The position numbers and the translations under genes are program-made. A stretch of 64,000 bases of DNA from Vibrio penaeicida (GTDB lineage: Bacteria; Pseudomonadota; Gammaproteobacteria; Enterobacterales; Vibrionaceae), in the NCBI RefSeq assembly GCF_019977755.1, contig NZ_AP025146.1, forward strand, positions 124,001-188,000, given 5' to 3'. The notes beneath the pieces were generated by a model that was given only the letters and a program-made list of their open reading frames with translations, was not told the DNA's origin and made no database searches. Every line of letters starts with the position of its first letter. Positions within the stretch are counted from its first letter, which is position 1. This document shows, in pieces, positions 16,714 through 26,023 of this stretch.

Positions 16714-17355
16714 ATGAACACACCACTAACACAATACAGCGTATCCGGTAATTCTGGTCGAATTATTGATAACCACTGTAACCAATTCAATAGGGAGTTC
16801 GACCAACCTAGAAAGAAGCAATCTAAACAGATTAAGCCAAAGCCTCTGGCTGCGAATAATCTAGGTATGATCAACAAAGCCATTAGCAATCTTGATGCGA
16901 TTGGCATCCCTATCAAAAATATGTATTTTTTGCGAGGCGCAGCGTACTACCAGCTCTTATCAGAAGTGATTAACTGGGCAGCCAAGGTTTTCGAACCTGG
17001 TATGTATCGCTACAAGCCATATGCGATAGCACATGCAATCAAGATGGGAGCACAAGCTAGCTGGGGAAAAGACGCAAACGGAAATGAAGTTCTGTACGTT
17101 AATTCAACCGAAGCTGGCGTATCAACGTTTCATGACCCTAGCGGTGTATTGAAACAGTTCTTATCTGAGCTTGAAGATAAAAACTTCAAAATTGGTAATG
17201 AGTGGCCTCACCCTTGGAGCGGCGTTCCAAGACAGAGTCTTTCATTTATCATGCTCACTTACCCGAACGTGCTCAAAGCTGTTTCTAACTTAACCCAACC
17301 GGGCCGAGTTGCGACAGAAGAGGAAATTGAAAAACTCATCCCTTTCCTTGATTAA
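16714..17355 (+). CDS. Hypothetical 213-aa protein
   Basis: A basic, disordered N-terminus (PRKKQSKQIKPKP, about 33-45) precedes a globular part with PHPWSGVPRQSLSFIMLTYP. No motif recognised. Start set by the GGAGAAAACCA leader shared with two other cargo genes. Followed by a terminator. Confidence 0.6.
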   Translation: MNTPLTQYSVSGNSGRIIDNHCNQFNREFDQPRKKQSKQIKPKPLAANNLGMINKAISNLDAIGIPIKNMYFLRGAAYYQLLSEVINWAAKVFEPGMYRYKPYAIAHAIKMGAQASWGKDANGNEVLYVNSTEAGVSTFHDPSGVLKQFLSELEDKNFKIGNEWPHPWSGVPRQSLSFIMLTYPNVLKAVSNLTQPGRVATEEEIEKLIPFLD

Positions 17356-17359
17356 AAAG

Positions 17360-17419
17360 AAACCTTCGTTTTTAGAACAAATCTCTCACCGGATTTGCGT
17401 CTAAATTCGAAGGTTTTTT
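17360..17419 (+). terminator. Terminator with long loop
   Basis: AAACCTTCG (17360-17368) pairs with CGAAGGTTT (17408-17416), followed by TTT. The loop is about 39 bases. Confidence 0.6.
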
Positions 17420-17475
17420 CGTTTCTAGCTACCTGTATGTTTCGAACGACAGATAGTTAACCGCTTAACAGCGTT

Positions 17476-18291
17476 TTAGTGAGTCACTTTTAAGTAAGGG
17501 AAAGTGTAGTTCAAGTCAGTCCCACGCTCAGAAGGAGTGTTGGCGTCATCTGCAAGCCAGTTAGACGTTAGCATTTGCCAGTCATTCGCATCAGCGATGA
17601 GGTAGTATCGTTGAACCCCAGAAGTGTAGGCAAAATCTAACGTCTCAAAGAGCGTAATGGTCATATCAAACACCTCGTGACCATTATTGGCTGTAGCTGT
17701 ATTACTAATACGATACCCACCTGAAACTTCGCGTTTGATGAACGTATCCTGATTACAACCGCCTAAGTTCTTTGGGTAGGACTTAATCGTTGCACGCAAA
17801 ACCAGAAAATCTTGAACATCGAAATTCACGTTGTCAGGCATTTGGTAATCGGAAAATTGAATTTCAATGTCAACATCGTAATCGGCATCGAAGCTCTTAC
17901 AGCCAGTAGTCCATACGCCACCCTGAAGATCACTTAAGAGTTCAATTCTTTCTTGTCTGGTCATCGGAACGGGTTTAACACGGTCATCAGTAAAGCCACT
18001 TTCTTGCTCATCGGCATAGGTGTCAGTTGAGTAGAAAGCTGGGTCATCAAAGTCTTGAACATTTAAGTCCGTATTTGGCGGCATCTCAAACTCGACTGGT
18101 GGTGTTGGCGTAACCTTAGGTGTGTCAGGCTCAATATTACCATCATTTTCGGTTACTGCGTCTGACCCTTCGTCTACACCGGTATCTTGCGTATCAGTGC
18201 TGACACTCGTATTGCCTGTTGAACCGGAGTCACCACCACCACAGCCAAATAATACGCTCATTAAGATGAGCAACCCTGCGTACTTCGTCAT
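17476..18291 (-). CDS. Predicted lipoprotein, 271 aa
   Basis: Signal peptide with lipobox LFGC (Cys17), then a Gly/Ser/Thr/Asp-rich linker (about 18-75) and a globular domain that contains a Cys pair in GGVWTTGCKSFDAD and GGCNQDTF, possibly disulfide-bonded. It should sit at the outer membrane or in the periplasm. Its upstream region has an AATTCGCTTGTTAG motif reading towards it. Unknown function. Confidence 0.65.
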   Translation of the reverse strand: MTKYAGLLILMSVLFGCGGGDSGSTGNTSVSTDTQDTGVDEGSDAVTENDGNIEPDTPKVTPTPPVEFEMPPNTDLNVQDFDDPAFYSTDTYADEQESGFTDDRVKPVPMTRQERIELLSDLQGGVWTTGCKSFDADYDVDIEIQFSDYQMPDNVNFDVQDFLVLRATIKSYPKNLGGCNQDTFIKREVSGGYRISNTATANNGHEVFDMTITLFETLDFAYTSGVQRYYLIADANDWQMLTSNWLADDANTPSERGTDLNYTFPYLKVTH

Positions 18292-18353
18292 ATCGAATTT
18301 CCTTATTAATGTTTATCTAGCGGCGGTTATAGGTCACCGCTGAGGTTTCTTTA

Positions 18354-18367
18354 CTAACAAGCGAATT
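18354..18367 (-). promoter_or_regulatory. Element-wide TTCGCTTNTTAG motif, minus strand
   Basis: Minus-strand AATTCGCTTGTTAG, 63 bases upstream of the lipoprotein start. Forms a divergent pair with the plus copy at 18407. Confidence 0.5.
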
Positions 18368-18384
18368 ATTCAATGACTTTCTAA

Positions 18385-18418
18385 GCCGACAATTTTTTCC
18401 AAAAGCTTTTCGCTTATA
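18385..18418 (+). promoter_or_regulatory. GCCGACAA box plus TTTTCGCTTATA motif
   Basis: TTTTCGCTTATA at 18407-18418, preceded by GCCGACAA at 18385-18392. The start codon of the SPFH gene is 33 bases further on. The spacing to GCCGACAA is wider here than at 60913 or 42829. Confidence 0.6.
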
Positions 18419-18451
18419 GAGGCGAACCAACCACATTTAAGGAAAAGCAAA

Positions 18452-19399
18452 ATGAATCACTATGAAACATTGGTTATTGGAATACTGGTATTTGTTGTTT
18501 CAGCCGTAATATTGAAACAGTGCATCGTTATCGTTCCAGAGGGCTCACGTTTTGTTGTCGAGAAACTGGGTAAGTTCTCCCGCGTTATCCAACCGGGCTT
18601 AACATTACTGATCCCATTCTTGGAACGAGTTGCGTATCGCCCAACCGTCAAGGCGCAGGTCGTCGAATTGGCCGAGGTAGAGTGTTTCTCGAAAGATAAT
18701 TCGTTGCTGCAAATCAGCAGCCAATACGTGTTTAAATTCATTGAAGTCGAAAAAGCGATATACAAAGCAGAAAACGTAGAGCTGTTGCTTGAGAACTACT
18801 GCAAAACTCACCTTCGTGACGTAAGCGGTACGATGAAGCTAGATGAACTCCTATCATCACGTTCAGAAATTAAAGTCAAAATTGAAACTGAGCTTTCAGC
18901 TATTGCAGAGAAATATGGCTGTGAATTGGAATCGTATGAAATTCTAAATATCACTCCAACTGAAGCCACCATCAGTAGTATGGAAAAGCTTGTCGAAGCT
19001 GATCGTCTTGCTCGTACCATTCGCATTAAAGCCGAGGCAGAAAAAGATGCAGAAATCAAACAGGCTCAAGGGCAAAAAGAAGCAGAAGTCTTAGCTGCAG
19101 AAGCTGAAAAACAATCCGATATATTGCGCTCAGAGGGTGAACTAGAAGCCGCCAAAAATGACGCAAAAGCCATCCGTGAACGTGGCCAGGCTGAAGCTGA
19201 CGCCAACAAAATGATCAGTGAATCGGTTAAAGAGTCGGGAGCAGAAGGGTTACATTTGAAGATTGCCAATGACTACACAACGGCACTTCAAACCATCGGC
19301 GCGGCAGACTCAAGTAAGACAATCATGATGCCGGTCGATAGTTCAAATCTGGTTGGCTCAATCGCCGGTATTGCCGAGCTACTCAATACAAAGTCATAA
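18452..19399 (+). CDS. SPFH/band-7 (stomatin-like) membrane protein
   Basis: A 315-residue QmcA/stomatin-type protein. It has one N-terminal membrane helix (about 7-26), an SPFH domain beginning CIVIVPEGSRFVVEKLGKF, and an Ala/Glu-rich coiled coil (about 190-255) typical of oligomerising SPFH proteins. Such proteins form large membrane scaffolds and cages, often around proteases, and normally pair with NfeD proteins, as here with the gene 8 bases downstream. AAGGAAAAG precedes the ATG. Chromosomal copies are common; this one is encoded on the element from its own element-type promoter. Confidence 0.88.
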   Translation: MNHYETLVIGILVFVVSAVILKQCIVIVPEGSRFVVEKLGKFSRVIQPGLTLLIPFLERVAYRPTVKAQVVELAEVECFSKDNSLLQISSQYVFKFIEVEKAIYKAENVELLLENYCKTHLRDVSGTMKLDELLSSRSEIKVKIETELSAIAEKYGCELESYEILNITPTEATISSMEKLVEADRLARTIRIKAEAEKDAEIKQAQGQKEAEVLAAEAEKQSDILRSEGELEAAKNDAKAIRERGQAEADANKMISESVKESGAEGLHLKIANDYTTALQTIGAADSSKTIMMPVDSSNLVGSIAGIAELLNTKS

Positions 19400-19407
19400 G
19401 GTGATGT

Positions 19408-19992
19408 ATGGATATTTTTGACCTATTTCTCGGTGAACCAACCATTTGGTTTGCTTTCGGCGCTCTCTTATTGACGATTGACCTAATGCTAATTGGAGCA
19501 CCTGTTTTTTTGTTTATGGCTCTTTCAGCATTCGCAATGGTACTGGTATCAATGGTGTTCCCAAATATCAGCTTTGCAGTCTCAGCGGTATTGTTCAGTG
19601 TCTTTTGCTTTTTGTCTTATGTTTTGGTCCAAGACTTTGTTCGCAAACGCAAGCCTATAAAAAACGTCTGCTATTCAAACGAAAATATGCTGAATAGCCA
19701 ATTTACTTTACTCGATGACTTAGAAGCTGGCGTTAAAAAACGCATAAAGATAAACCACATACATTACACAGTAGTGTCTAATGTCGACCAAGAACGTGGA
19801 CGAAAGCTCATGGTTTACAAGGTCGATAATGGCATACTCCACGTAAGCTCTAATATTCCAAGTCATGAATTTCCTCGTGAAAACGAGAGGCGTGAAGAAA
19901 AACGTCAGGAACCAGTACCGTCACCTCACTATGACGACTCTCCCTCAACGGCGAATACATCAGTAGATACTTCTTGTGGGGGCGGTGAGTAG
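19408..19992 (+). CDS. NfeD-like membrane protein
   Basis: A 194-residue partner of the SPFH protein. Three hydrophobic segments (about 14-35, 38-55 and 58-75) are followed by a small soluble domain (about 85-150) of the OB-fold type found in short NfeD proteins, and a Pro/Ser-rich tail. SPFH-NfeD pairs form membrane microdomain complexes. AAGGTGATGT is the ribosome site. Assignment rests on topology, size and the tight linkage; sequence signatures of the OB fold are weak. Confidence 0.65.
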   Translation: MDIFDLFLGEPTIWFAFGALLLTIDLMLIGAPVFLFMALSAFAMVLVSMVFPNISFAVSAVLFSVFCFLSYVLVQDFVRKRKPIKNVCYSNENMLNSQFTLLDDLEAGVKKRIKINHIHYTVVSNVDQERGRKLMVYKVDNGILHVSSNIPSHEFPRENERREEKRQEPVPSPHYDDSPSTANTSVDTSCGGGE

Positions 19993-19994
19993 TC

Positions 19995-20198
19995 ATGGAT
20001 CGACTTGTTCCCAGTGTTATAGGTAGTCGTCGAGAAGTCTTTGAGCACTTAACAGAGCTAGGCATGATTGATGACGTGATTAAACTTAGCAAAGCTCTGG
20101 GAACTCAGTATCGAGGCATTAGTGTAGAGGAACAAAGACCAGACGGTTCGACTAAGCGAACCTCTTATGAAGTCGTCCATACTGAGCGTAAGAGGTAA
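19995..20198 (+). CDS. Hypothetical 67-aa protein of the SPFH operon
   Basis: Small charged protein beginning MDRLVPSVIGSRREVFEHL, two bases after the NfeD-like gene, so part of the same operon. Its ribosome site GGGCGGTGAG lies in the end of that gene. No motif recognised. Confidence 0.55.
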   Translation: MDRLVPSVIGSRREVFEHLTELGMIDDVIKLSKALGTQYRGISVEEQRPDGSTKRTSYEVVHTERKR

Positions 20199-20208
20199 CA
20201 ATCAATAC

Positions 20209-20251
20209 ACCTGTCAGTCGCATAAACTCTAGGTTAATGGGCCTGACAGGT
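20209..20251 (+). terminator. Hairpin after the SPFH operon
   Basis: ACCTGTCAG pairs with CTGACAGGT around a 25-base loop. There is no clear T tract, so a terminator role is tentative. Confidence 0.35.
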
Positions 20252-20279
20252 AGCGAAATTGAAGAACGAAGGAAATCTT

Positions 20280-20855
20280 CTAAATTCCGTACTTTCGAAT
20301 CCCGTCACTGACAAACTTTCTGTGATCCGCAATGAAGCTTTTAGACTCTTTTATATACTCAAGAAAAAACGCACTTTTCGAGCTTTTGGACAATAGAACT
20401 TCATCGTATTTTTTATGGTGTACAAATTGTCCTGGGGAAGATGTGATATCCAAAATGAACTCATGGCCATTTATATGGTGAACGTTAAGCCATACATGAA
20501 AAACGTCCTTCAAATAGTAGTAGGCTAGTCTTCCCTTTTCTTGACATGATAAATCAGGGTCATCGATTTTCTCTCTGATGTCTTTGGCTAGAGTGCCGCC
20601 CTCTACTCCTATTACAATGAATGCGTGCTTAATCCAAGCGTAATTATCAGTTACGTATTTTCTTAAAATCAAATGAATTGGTAGGCAGTTTAAGTTGAAT
20701 GCAGACTGTACATTTGGATGACAGCTCTTATAAAAACAAGGCTCGTTAGTCCCTAGTTTAGAAATCGCAGTCCAATTTTGTATCTCTGCCAACAAATGTT
20801 TGTTAATCTCATTTATATCATTGTTTATTTGGATAAAACTGCTACTTCTTGCCAT
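20280..20855 (-). CDS. Hypothetical 191-aa protein
   Basis: The frame is open from 21020, but only the ATG at 20855 has a good ribosome site (AAAAGGA), and the residues before it look non-native. The protein has a Cys-containing stretch (NEPCFYKSCHPN) and a later HVWLNVHHINGHEFILDIT segment. Spacing and pattern recall Cys-His-Asp transglutaminase or papain-like folds, but this is a weak resemblance. It is divergent from a 154-aa gene that precedes the large PHP-ATPase. Confidence 0.55.
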   Translation of the reverse strand: MARSSSFIQINNDINEINKHLLAEIQNWTAISKLGTNEPCFYKSCHPNVQSAFNLNCLPIHLILRKYVTDNYAWIKHAFIVIGVEGGTLAKDIREKIDDPDLSCQEKGRLAYYYLKDVFHVWLNVHHINGHEFILDITSSPGQFVHHKKYDEVLLSKSSKSAFFLEYIKESKSFIADHRKFVSDGIRKYGI

Positions 20856-21114
20856 AAGTTGTCCTTTTAAGTCTGAGTGAACGCATAATACTACACCCCT
20901 TGCATAGAGAGATATTACAGAGTAATTCACACTTCCCGACGAGCTACAACTATCCAAGCTAATTATTGAACTCAATTGAGATAACCAGAATAGATCTTCC
21001 AGAAGATTTGGTTTATCCATCTAGTGAGATCATCTTAACTCGGTAGCATCTGGTAGCAATGTTGTTTAACCTTGCTATTGATAGTTCTGAATCACCTTTT
21101 ACAAGGAGTGAATA

Positions 21115-21579
21115 GTGAATAACAAAGATCCAATTGATTTCCTTTTTAGTGATACATCAAGGGAAATTCTCTTTAAGCTTGTAGACAAAAAACATCCTAA
21201 AGAATTAGCTTCCGGTACGGATGATGTGTTTGAGCCTACGATTTCGGCAGTGTTCGTCCTGTTTGATGAACTTATGAATAAAAGCACTCCTGATTTATAT
21301 CACTCTGAGTGGTTGTTGATTACGGAAGCACTAACTAACAAATACACCCCATATAGGCTCATGAACTCACTGAATGGTATGAAGCGAGAGCTAGTAATGT
21401 CGTTGGAAGATTTGGGGGGTAAAGAGTTGTTTAATATCGATAGCTTTGAGTTATCGAAAAAAATTGCAGGCTTCAGTGATATTGAAATCTGCGCCGTCTA
21501 TTATCAAATCCATCAGAATCTAATTGCAAATAAGTACAGGCGAGACTTTTCTCTTCCGAGCATTAACTCTGATTTCTAG
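21115..21579 (+). CDS. Hypothetical 154-aa protein (GTG start)
   Basis: Soluble, helical protein beginning MNNKDPIDFLFSDTSREIL. It starts at GTG with AAGGAG six bases upstream, which decides the start. Nothing indicates a catalytic site. It lies in the cargo block beside the PHP-ATPase but is separated from it by 350 bases, so a functional link is uncertain. Confidence 0.6.
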   Translation: MNNKDPIDFLFSDTSREILFKLVDKKHPKELASGTDDVFEPTISAVFVLFDELMNKSTPDLYHSEWLLITEALTNKYTPYRLMNSLNGMKRELVMSLEDLGGKELFNIDSFELSKKIAGFSDIEICAVYYQIHQNLIANKYRRDFSLPSINSDF

Positions 21580-21932
21580 CAAGTATCTCTAGACGCATTC
21601 TAGTGACATACTGCATGTATAAACGCATGGGCGACGTACAATCTTCAAACTCTAACATACGGTGAAAGTTGGGCGATTGTACGGGCTTTCACATTTCGGC
21701 TCTATTCAAAGCACATCTAGCGCTATTCTCTTAGCAGTTTAAGGTCTTTACATGCTGTTACTTTCTGATGTTGGCGAAAGCTTTAAGTTTCAATCTAGCC
21801 ATAGCAGCGGCAAGCATGTTCAAAACTTAGTCAATCGTCAAATAAATCAATGAATTAGATAGATTGAGTAATAACTCGGGGTTATGCTTCTTTTTTCAGT
21901 TTATCTTATTGCGTATTCTATCGAGGTATTTG
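21580..21932. promoter_or_regulatory. Leader region of the PHP-ATPase gene with inverted repeats
   Basis: About 350 bases without a gene. GTACAATC (21636-21643) is repeated in inverse as GATTGTAC (21675-21682), and GTGAAAG/CTTTCAC (21662-21668 and 21686-21692) can form a hairpin containing the second arm. The two overlapping inverted repeats could be alternative structures or operator arms. No element-type promoter motif is seen here. Confidence 0.4.
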
Positions 21933-24641
21933 ATGAAACCAGTTGGCAGTAGTTGGTTCAAAGTCGATTTTCATTGTCATTCGCCAGGCTCGGATGATTA
22001 CCCAAAGCCCCTGAGCTCTATCGATGCTACAAACGGTTGTACACCACGAGAGTGGTTACTGGCTCAGATGAGTAATGAGATCGATTGCGTTGTCTTGAGT
22101 GACCATAATACTGGTATCTGGATAGATAAAGTCATGGAAGAACTCACCGAACTAAGAAAGTCTCACCATGAAAGCGACGTCATTGGCTTCCGGGAAATTA
22201 CAATCATCCCTGCAGTAGAATTAACCGCGTGGGGAAATTGTCATGTACTCGGGCTATTTGACGAAAATACGAAATCAGAACATATCAGTCACGTAGTAGG
22301 AGCCTGCGGCCTCGACAGCACTAATGACAAAGGAAATCATCAAACCATTCTTCGCTCCGGGGTACCTCAAGTTATCAGTGAGATTAAACGCGCTGGTGGT
22401 ATTGCCATTCTTGCTCACATTGATAAACCGAAAGGGATCTTCAGTAACACTAACCAAGATGAAGTGAGAGCTGCCTTCAAAGCACAGCCTGACGCTGTAG
22501 AGCTTATCGGCAATGAAAGTGACCTTAATGGCTTCAAGAAAGGACTGGTTGATGATTTAGCTATGGTGAAAGGAACAGACTCTCACTGTAGAGAAGATAT
22601 GGGGCGCAGCTACACTTGGGTAAAAATGGTCTCGCCTTCATTTTCCGGCATCAAAGTAGCACTGACTGACCCAGAACATTGCATTATCAGAGATGCTGAG
22701 CCACCGCGCAGCCCAGCGAATAAGCTGACAAAGTTAACTCTAAAAACCCGTATGTGTCTCGATAATGATGACGCTCCGATCTCCGTTGAGCTTAGCCCAT
22801 GGTATACCGCGATAGTAGGTAGTCGAGGTTCCGGTAAATCAACAATTATTGAAGCCATTCGTTTAGCTTCTCGCCGTGATACTCGAATTAACGAGCCAAA
22901 GCTTCCAATTGAGATTGAACAACGGCTAATCGACTTCCGAAATGTCAAGGAGGGAGCGGTTACTGAAGATTCAAGTATCGTTCTTGATTACAGCAAAGAT
23001 GGTCACCCATACAAGTTACATTGGAGTCCTTGTTCAACAAAGCTAGAAAGATTTGACCCAGAAACAGGTAATTGGTTGGATGACGAGACCTTTGATATTA
23101 ATCGCTTTCCAGTCTCAATTTACTCTCAGAAAATGCTTTTCGACATCGCAACGAAACCTAACGCATTTCTGAAAGTGATTGATGACAGTGAAACAGTTAA
23201 CGTCTCTAACTGGAAAAAAGAACAGGACCGTTTATTACTTGAGTACAAATCTCTTTCTTTAAAAGTCAGGGAACTCGATAAGCAGCTAGATGAAATACCA
23301 CGTATACGCGGCGCGTTGACTGATGTTGATAATAAACTTCTTAAACTGAAAAGCTGTGGCTTGTCTGAGGCTCAGGAGCAACAAAGTAAATTCCAAGGCT
23401 TGTTGAGCAAAGCCGACAATCCAATTAAGACAATGCAAAACAATCTGTCCGATATCAGTGAAGTAGTGTCGAACAGAGAAAGGGTTGTCTTATCAGAAGA
23501 AGCCGGTGAGTTATTGGAATGGCAGAAAGCTGTATGTAAGGTTCAAGATGATTTGTTTGATGGTATAGGTGAGCATCTTGCTCAAGCTAAAAAATCAATC
23601 GAAGCACTCAAAAAACAACCGTTTTACTCCGAACTTGAGGAAAAGGTCGCCGCCCTAACTCATGAGATGTCAAAAGTTCTTGAAGAGCTAAATGATGCCG
23701 AGATCAGTCCAGACGAATTATCTGAACTTCTAAGCAAAAAAGAAGAATTAAACACAGAACTTCTACAAGAAGAATCATTGAAAGATCAGCGTCTGGAAGT
23801 TGATAATAAACGCCAAGCGATTTTCAAAAAGCTAACAGATCATAGGTTAGAGTTATCCAACAAAAGAACGGACTTCATTAAAGCGTTAGGGTTAACCGAT
23901 CTTGACATAAAGATTCTTCCATTGGCTTGTGATTCAGAAGAGCTTATATCAGGGTACCAACGCGCATCCGGGATAGATAAATTCAATATGCATATTTTGG
24001 ATATTGAACGCGACAGCACGCTTCTTTTTGAACTCAATAACATTGACCGATTCAATCCAAATAACACATCTAAGCGGCTTGAAGTGTTGAAGCAGGTTAA
24101 GCAATACCATCGTGATGTAAAAGACGACAAACCGAATTCATCATATTGCGTGCATGGCTCACTAACCAAGAAGATTGAGCAGTTGTCGGAAGAACAACTC
24201 GATATCTTAGAGTGTTGGTTCCCAGAGGATGGCATTGAGATTCGCTTTCAGGATGAAATAGGGAATAAGCGCCCACTTGATAAAGCTTCGCCAGGGCAGA
24301 AATCTGCATCGATGTTGAACTTCTTACTGTCCTATGGCACAGACCCACTTATCCTGGATCAACCGGAAGATGATCTTGATTGTGCCATGCTCGCCTCAAC
24401 CGTTATACCAGGAATTTCACAGAACAAACGCAGAAGGCAGTTAGTTATCGTGACCCACTCAGCTCCACTGGTCGTAAATGGTGATGCTGAACAGATAGTC
24501 GGAATGAAGCAGGTTAAAATGCGCCTTGTTCCCAATATTGCCGGTGGGATTCAGGACCAAGCAGTTAAAGATTTTGTTTGTGACCAAATGGAAGGTGGAA
24601 AAACAGCATTCAGAAGCCGATTCAAACGTATCATTGGTTAA
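21933..24641 (+). CDS. PHP-domain/SMC-like ATPase (TrlF type)
   Basis: A 902-residue protein. The N-terminal PHP phosphoesterase domain has the metal motifs DFHCHSPGSDD (12-22) and LSDHN (55-59), followed by ILAHIDKPKG and GTDSHCR. The C-terminal half is an SMC/RecN-like ABC ATPase with Walker A GSRGSGKST (about 296-304), a long coiled coil (about 430-640), a signature-like ASPGQKSASM, Walker B LILDQPEDD (about 806-814) and VIVTHSAP. This architecture matches proteins annotated as TrlF family AAA-like ATPases, found in variable islands and suspected of anti-mobile-element roles. The ATG at 21933 has CGAGG upstream and begins just before the PHP motif, so the earlier in-frame start at 21864 is rejected. 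Confidence 0.82.
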   Translation: MKPVGSSWFKVDFHCHSPGSDDYPKPLSSIDATNGCTPREWLLAQMSNEIDCVVLSDHNTGIWIDKVMEELTELRKSHHESDVIGFREITIIPAVELTAWGNCHVLGLFDENTKSEHISHVVGACGLDSTNDKGNHQTILRSGVPQVISEIKRAGGIAILAHIDKPKGIFSNTNQDEVRAAFKAQPDAVELIGNESDLNGFKKGLVDDLAMVKGTDSHCREDMGRSYTWVKMVSPSFSGIKVALTDPEHCIIRDAEPPRSPANKLTKLTLKTRMCLDNDDAPISVELSPWYTAIVGSRGSGKSTIIEAIRLASRRDTRINEPKLPIEIEQRLIDFRNVKEGAVTEDSSIVLDYSKDGHPYKLHWSPCSTKLERFDPETGNWLDDETFDINRFPVSIYSQKMLFDIATKPNAFLKVIDDSETVNVSNWKKEQDRLLLEYKSLSLKVRELDKQLDEIPRIRGALTDVDNKLLKLKSCGLSEAQEQQSKFQGLLSKADNPIKTMQNNLSDISEVVSNRERVVLSEEAGELLEWQKAVCKVQDDLFDGIGEHLAQAKKSIEALKKQPFYSELEEKVAALTHEMSKVLEELNDAEISPDELSELLSKKEELNTELLQEESLKDQRLEVDNKRQAIFKKLTDHRLELSNKRTDFIKALGLTDLDIKILPLACDSEELISGYQRASGIDKFNMHILDIERDSTLLFELNNIDRFNPNNTSKRLEVLKQVKQYHRDVKDDKPNSSYCVHGSLTKKIEQLSEEQLDILECWFPEDGIEIRFQDEIGNKRPLDKASPGQKSASMLNFLLSYGTDPLILDQPEDDLDCAMLASTVIPGISQNKRRRQLVIVTHSAPLVVNGDAEQIVGMKQVKMRLVPNIAGGIQDQAVKDFVCDQMEGGKTAFRSRFKRIIG

Positions 24642-24757
24642 ATAAGTTTATGACTTAAAAGCATTGTTCTAATCAAAACTCGCATAATAGAGTGAATTTA
24701 CGTCCAGCGGTGACTTTGAGTAACCGTTGGACGATTAATCCATCCACATTACTATGG

Positions 24758-26023
24758 TTATTCTCTAACCAGCTTAAGACCTTTATTCGCTTTCATGTCC
24801 ACTTTATCGCCTAGTACATGCTGTATCACTTCACTAGGCCAGCTCAGTAAATTCACCGTAGATTTAACTTCGCCATTTTGGATAAACGTTCCTTTCGATT
24901 CAGTAAAGCCAATGGAATTTAGAACAAACATCAGTGAATCATAGTCAATTGCAGAACTCTCTCGCTCATTGATGTTCTTTAGAGCAATGTTCGCAACGAT
25001 CGGGTGCACACTAAACCAATACTCGCCTACCTTGTGAAACATCGCACCTTTGGTATTCAGTGGATTTTTATGGCTCTCATACTGCAGCTTAATCTGCTCG
25101 ATGAACAACTCAAAAACCGGCACTTCATTGCTTGAACCTGCACCATCTGGCTCTCCATGCGACTCTCTAGGGTGCAATGCTAGTTCTTCTGCACTATCAG
25201 GGGTCAATGCCTCTAATATCTCTTCAGGAGCCTCTGAGAGCTCCTCTCTTTGCCTCTTACTTTGAGAAACTGTAGGTATCGACTTCTGCAATGAAGCGGC
25301 GACGTCATCAGGATTAACGGCGGCCCCAAATTTTAGATGATTTTGGTATGATTCAAAATCTTCAGGTGATCGCTCAAACAAATGGGCAATTGCTTTTTCC
25401 CAAAAGAAAGGAACGGGGTAGGGAGCACTAAATAGAGTGGCGCGTATAGCTCGGCGCATCGATGCGCTGATAGGGTTATCTAAATTCGAATAAGGGCTAA
25501 ATGCGTCTAAGATAGCTTTGTAAATGGCCGGGTCTGTTCTTTCATCAATGAATAGTTTGTGAAATAAACCCAATCCAACCATTGCACCACAAATTGAACG
25601 GTTTGAATTAGCAATGTAGACGCCACGTTTACTGAACGAGCGAATACTTTCAGATGCAGGGTTCCACGATCGGTAGGGCTCACTTCTTAGACTATGATTG
25701 GCAATCAGAAAACCTATCGGAAACACATGAATGAATTGCCATAACGCTAGATTCCATTCTACATTTTGGTTTCTCGTATCGCTCTCTGACCAAAATTTTG
25801 AGGAGCTGAACTCAAAACTTGAGAAGGCTTTTCCTCCAACCCAGTTAACCAATTGGCGATGGTTTAAAACTGTCTTGTTATCGAAGACGTTCTGCTCAGC
25901 CAAATCATTGATGTGATCAAGCGCCTCAATCTGACAAGGAATGAACTCTCTAGCCCAGACCGCCTCTTGCACTGGCCATAATTGCTTTGGTACCGACTTG
26001 AATGGATCATTAGATTTGGCCAT
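24758..26023 (-). CDS. 421-aa protein with a MobH/TraI-like C-terminal domain
   Basis: The last 110 residues (FELFIEQIKLQYESHKNPL, then GAMFHKVGEYWFSVHPIVANIAL and FVLNSIGF) resemble the C-terminal winged-helix-like domain of MobH relaxases and ICE TraI proteins (DUF1528/TraI_2_C type). The N-terminal 240 residues are helical but lack the HHHxGGLxxH motif of those relaxases; a Glu/Pro/Ser-rich linker (about 255-300) joins the parts. It may be an accessory transfer protein. It overlaps the upstream gene by 14 bases and ends a three-gene minus operon. Confidence 0.5.
   Translation of the reverse strand: MAKSNDPFKSVPKQLWPVQEAVWAREFIPCQIEALDHINDLAEQNVFDNKTVLNHRQLVNWVGGKAFSSFEFSSSKFWSESDTRNQNVEWNLALWQFIHVFPIGFLIANHSLRSEPYRSWNPASESIRSFSKRGVYIANSNRSICGAMVGLGLFHKLFIDERTDPAIYKAILDAFSPYSNLDNPISASMRRAIRATLFSAPYPVPFFWEKAIAHLFERSPEDFESYQNHLKFGAAVNPDDVAASLQKSIPTVSQSKRQREELSEAPEEILEALTPDSAEELALHPRESHGEPDGAGSSNEVPVFELFIEQIKLQYESHKNPLNTKGAMFHKVGEYWFSVHPIVANIALKNINERESSAIDYDSLMFVLNSIGFTESKGTFIQNGEVKSTVNLLSWPSEVIQHVLGDKVDMKANKGLKLVRE

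Noticed and set aside
20856..21020. N-terminal extension of the 191-aa protein
   Set aside because: The frame is open but has no ribosome site, while AAAAGGA stands before the ATG at 20855.
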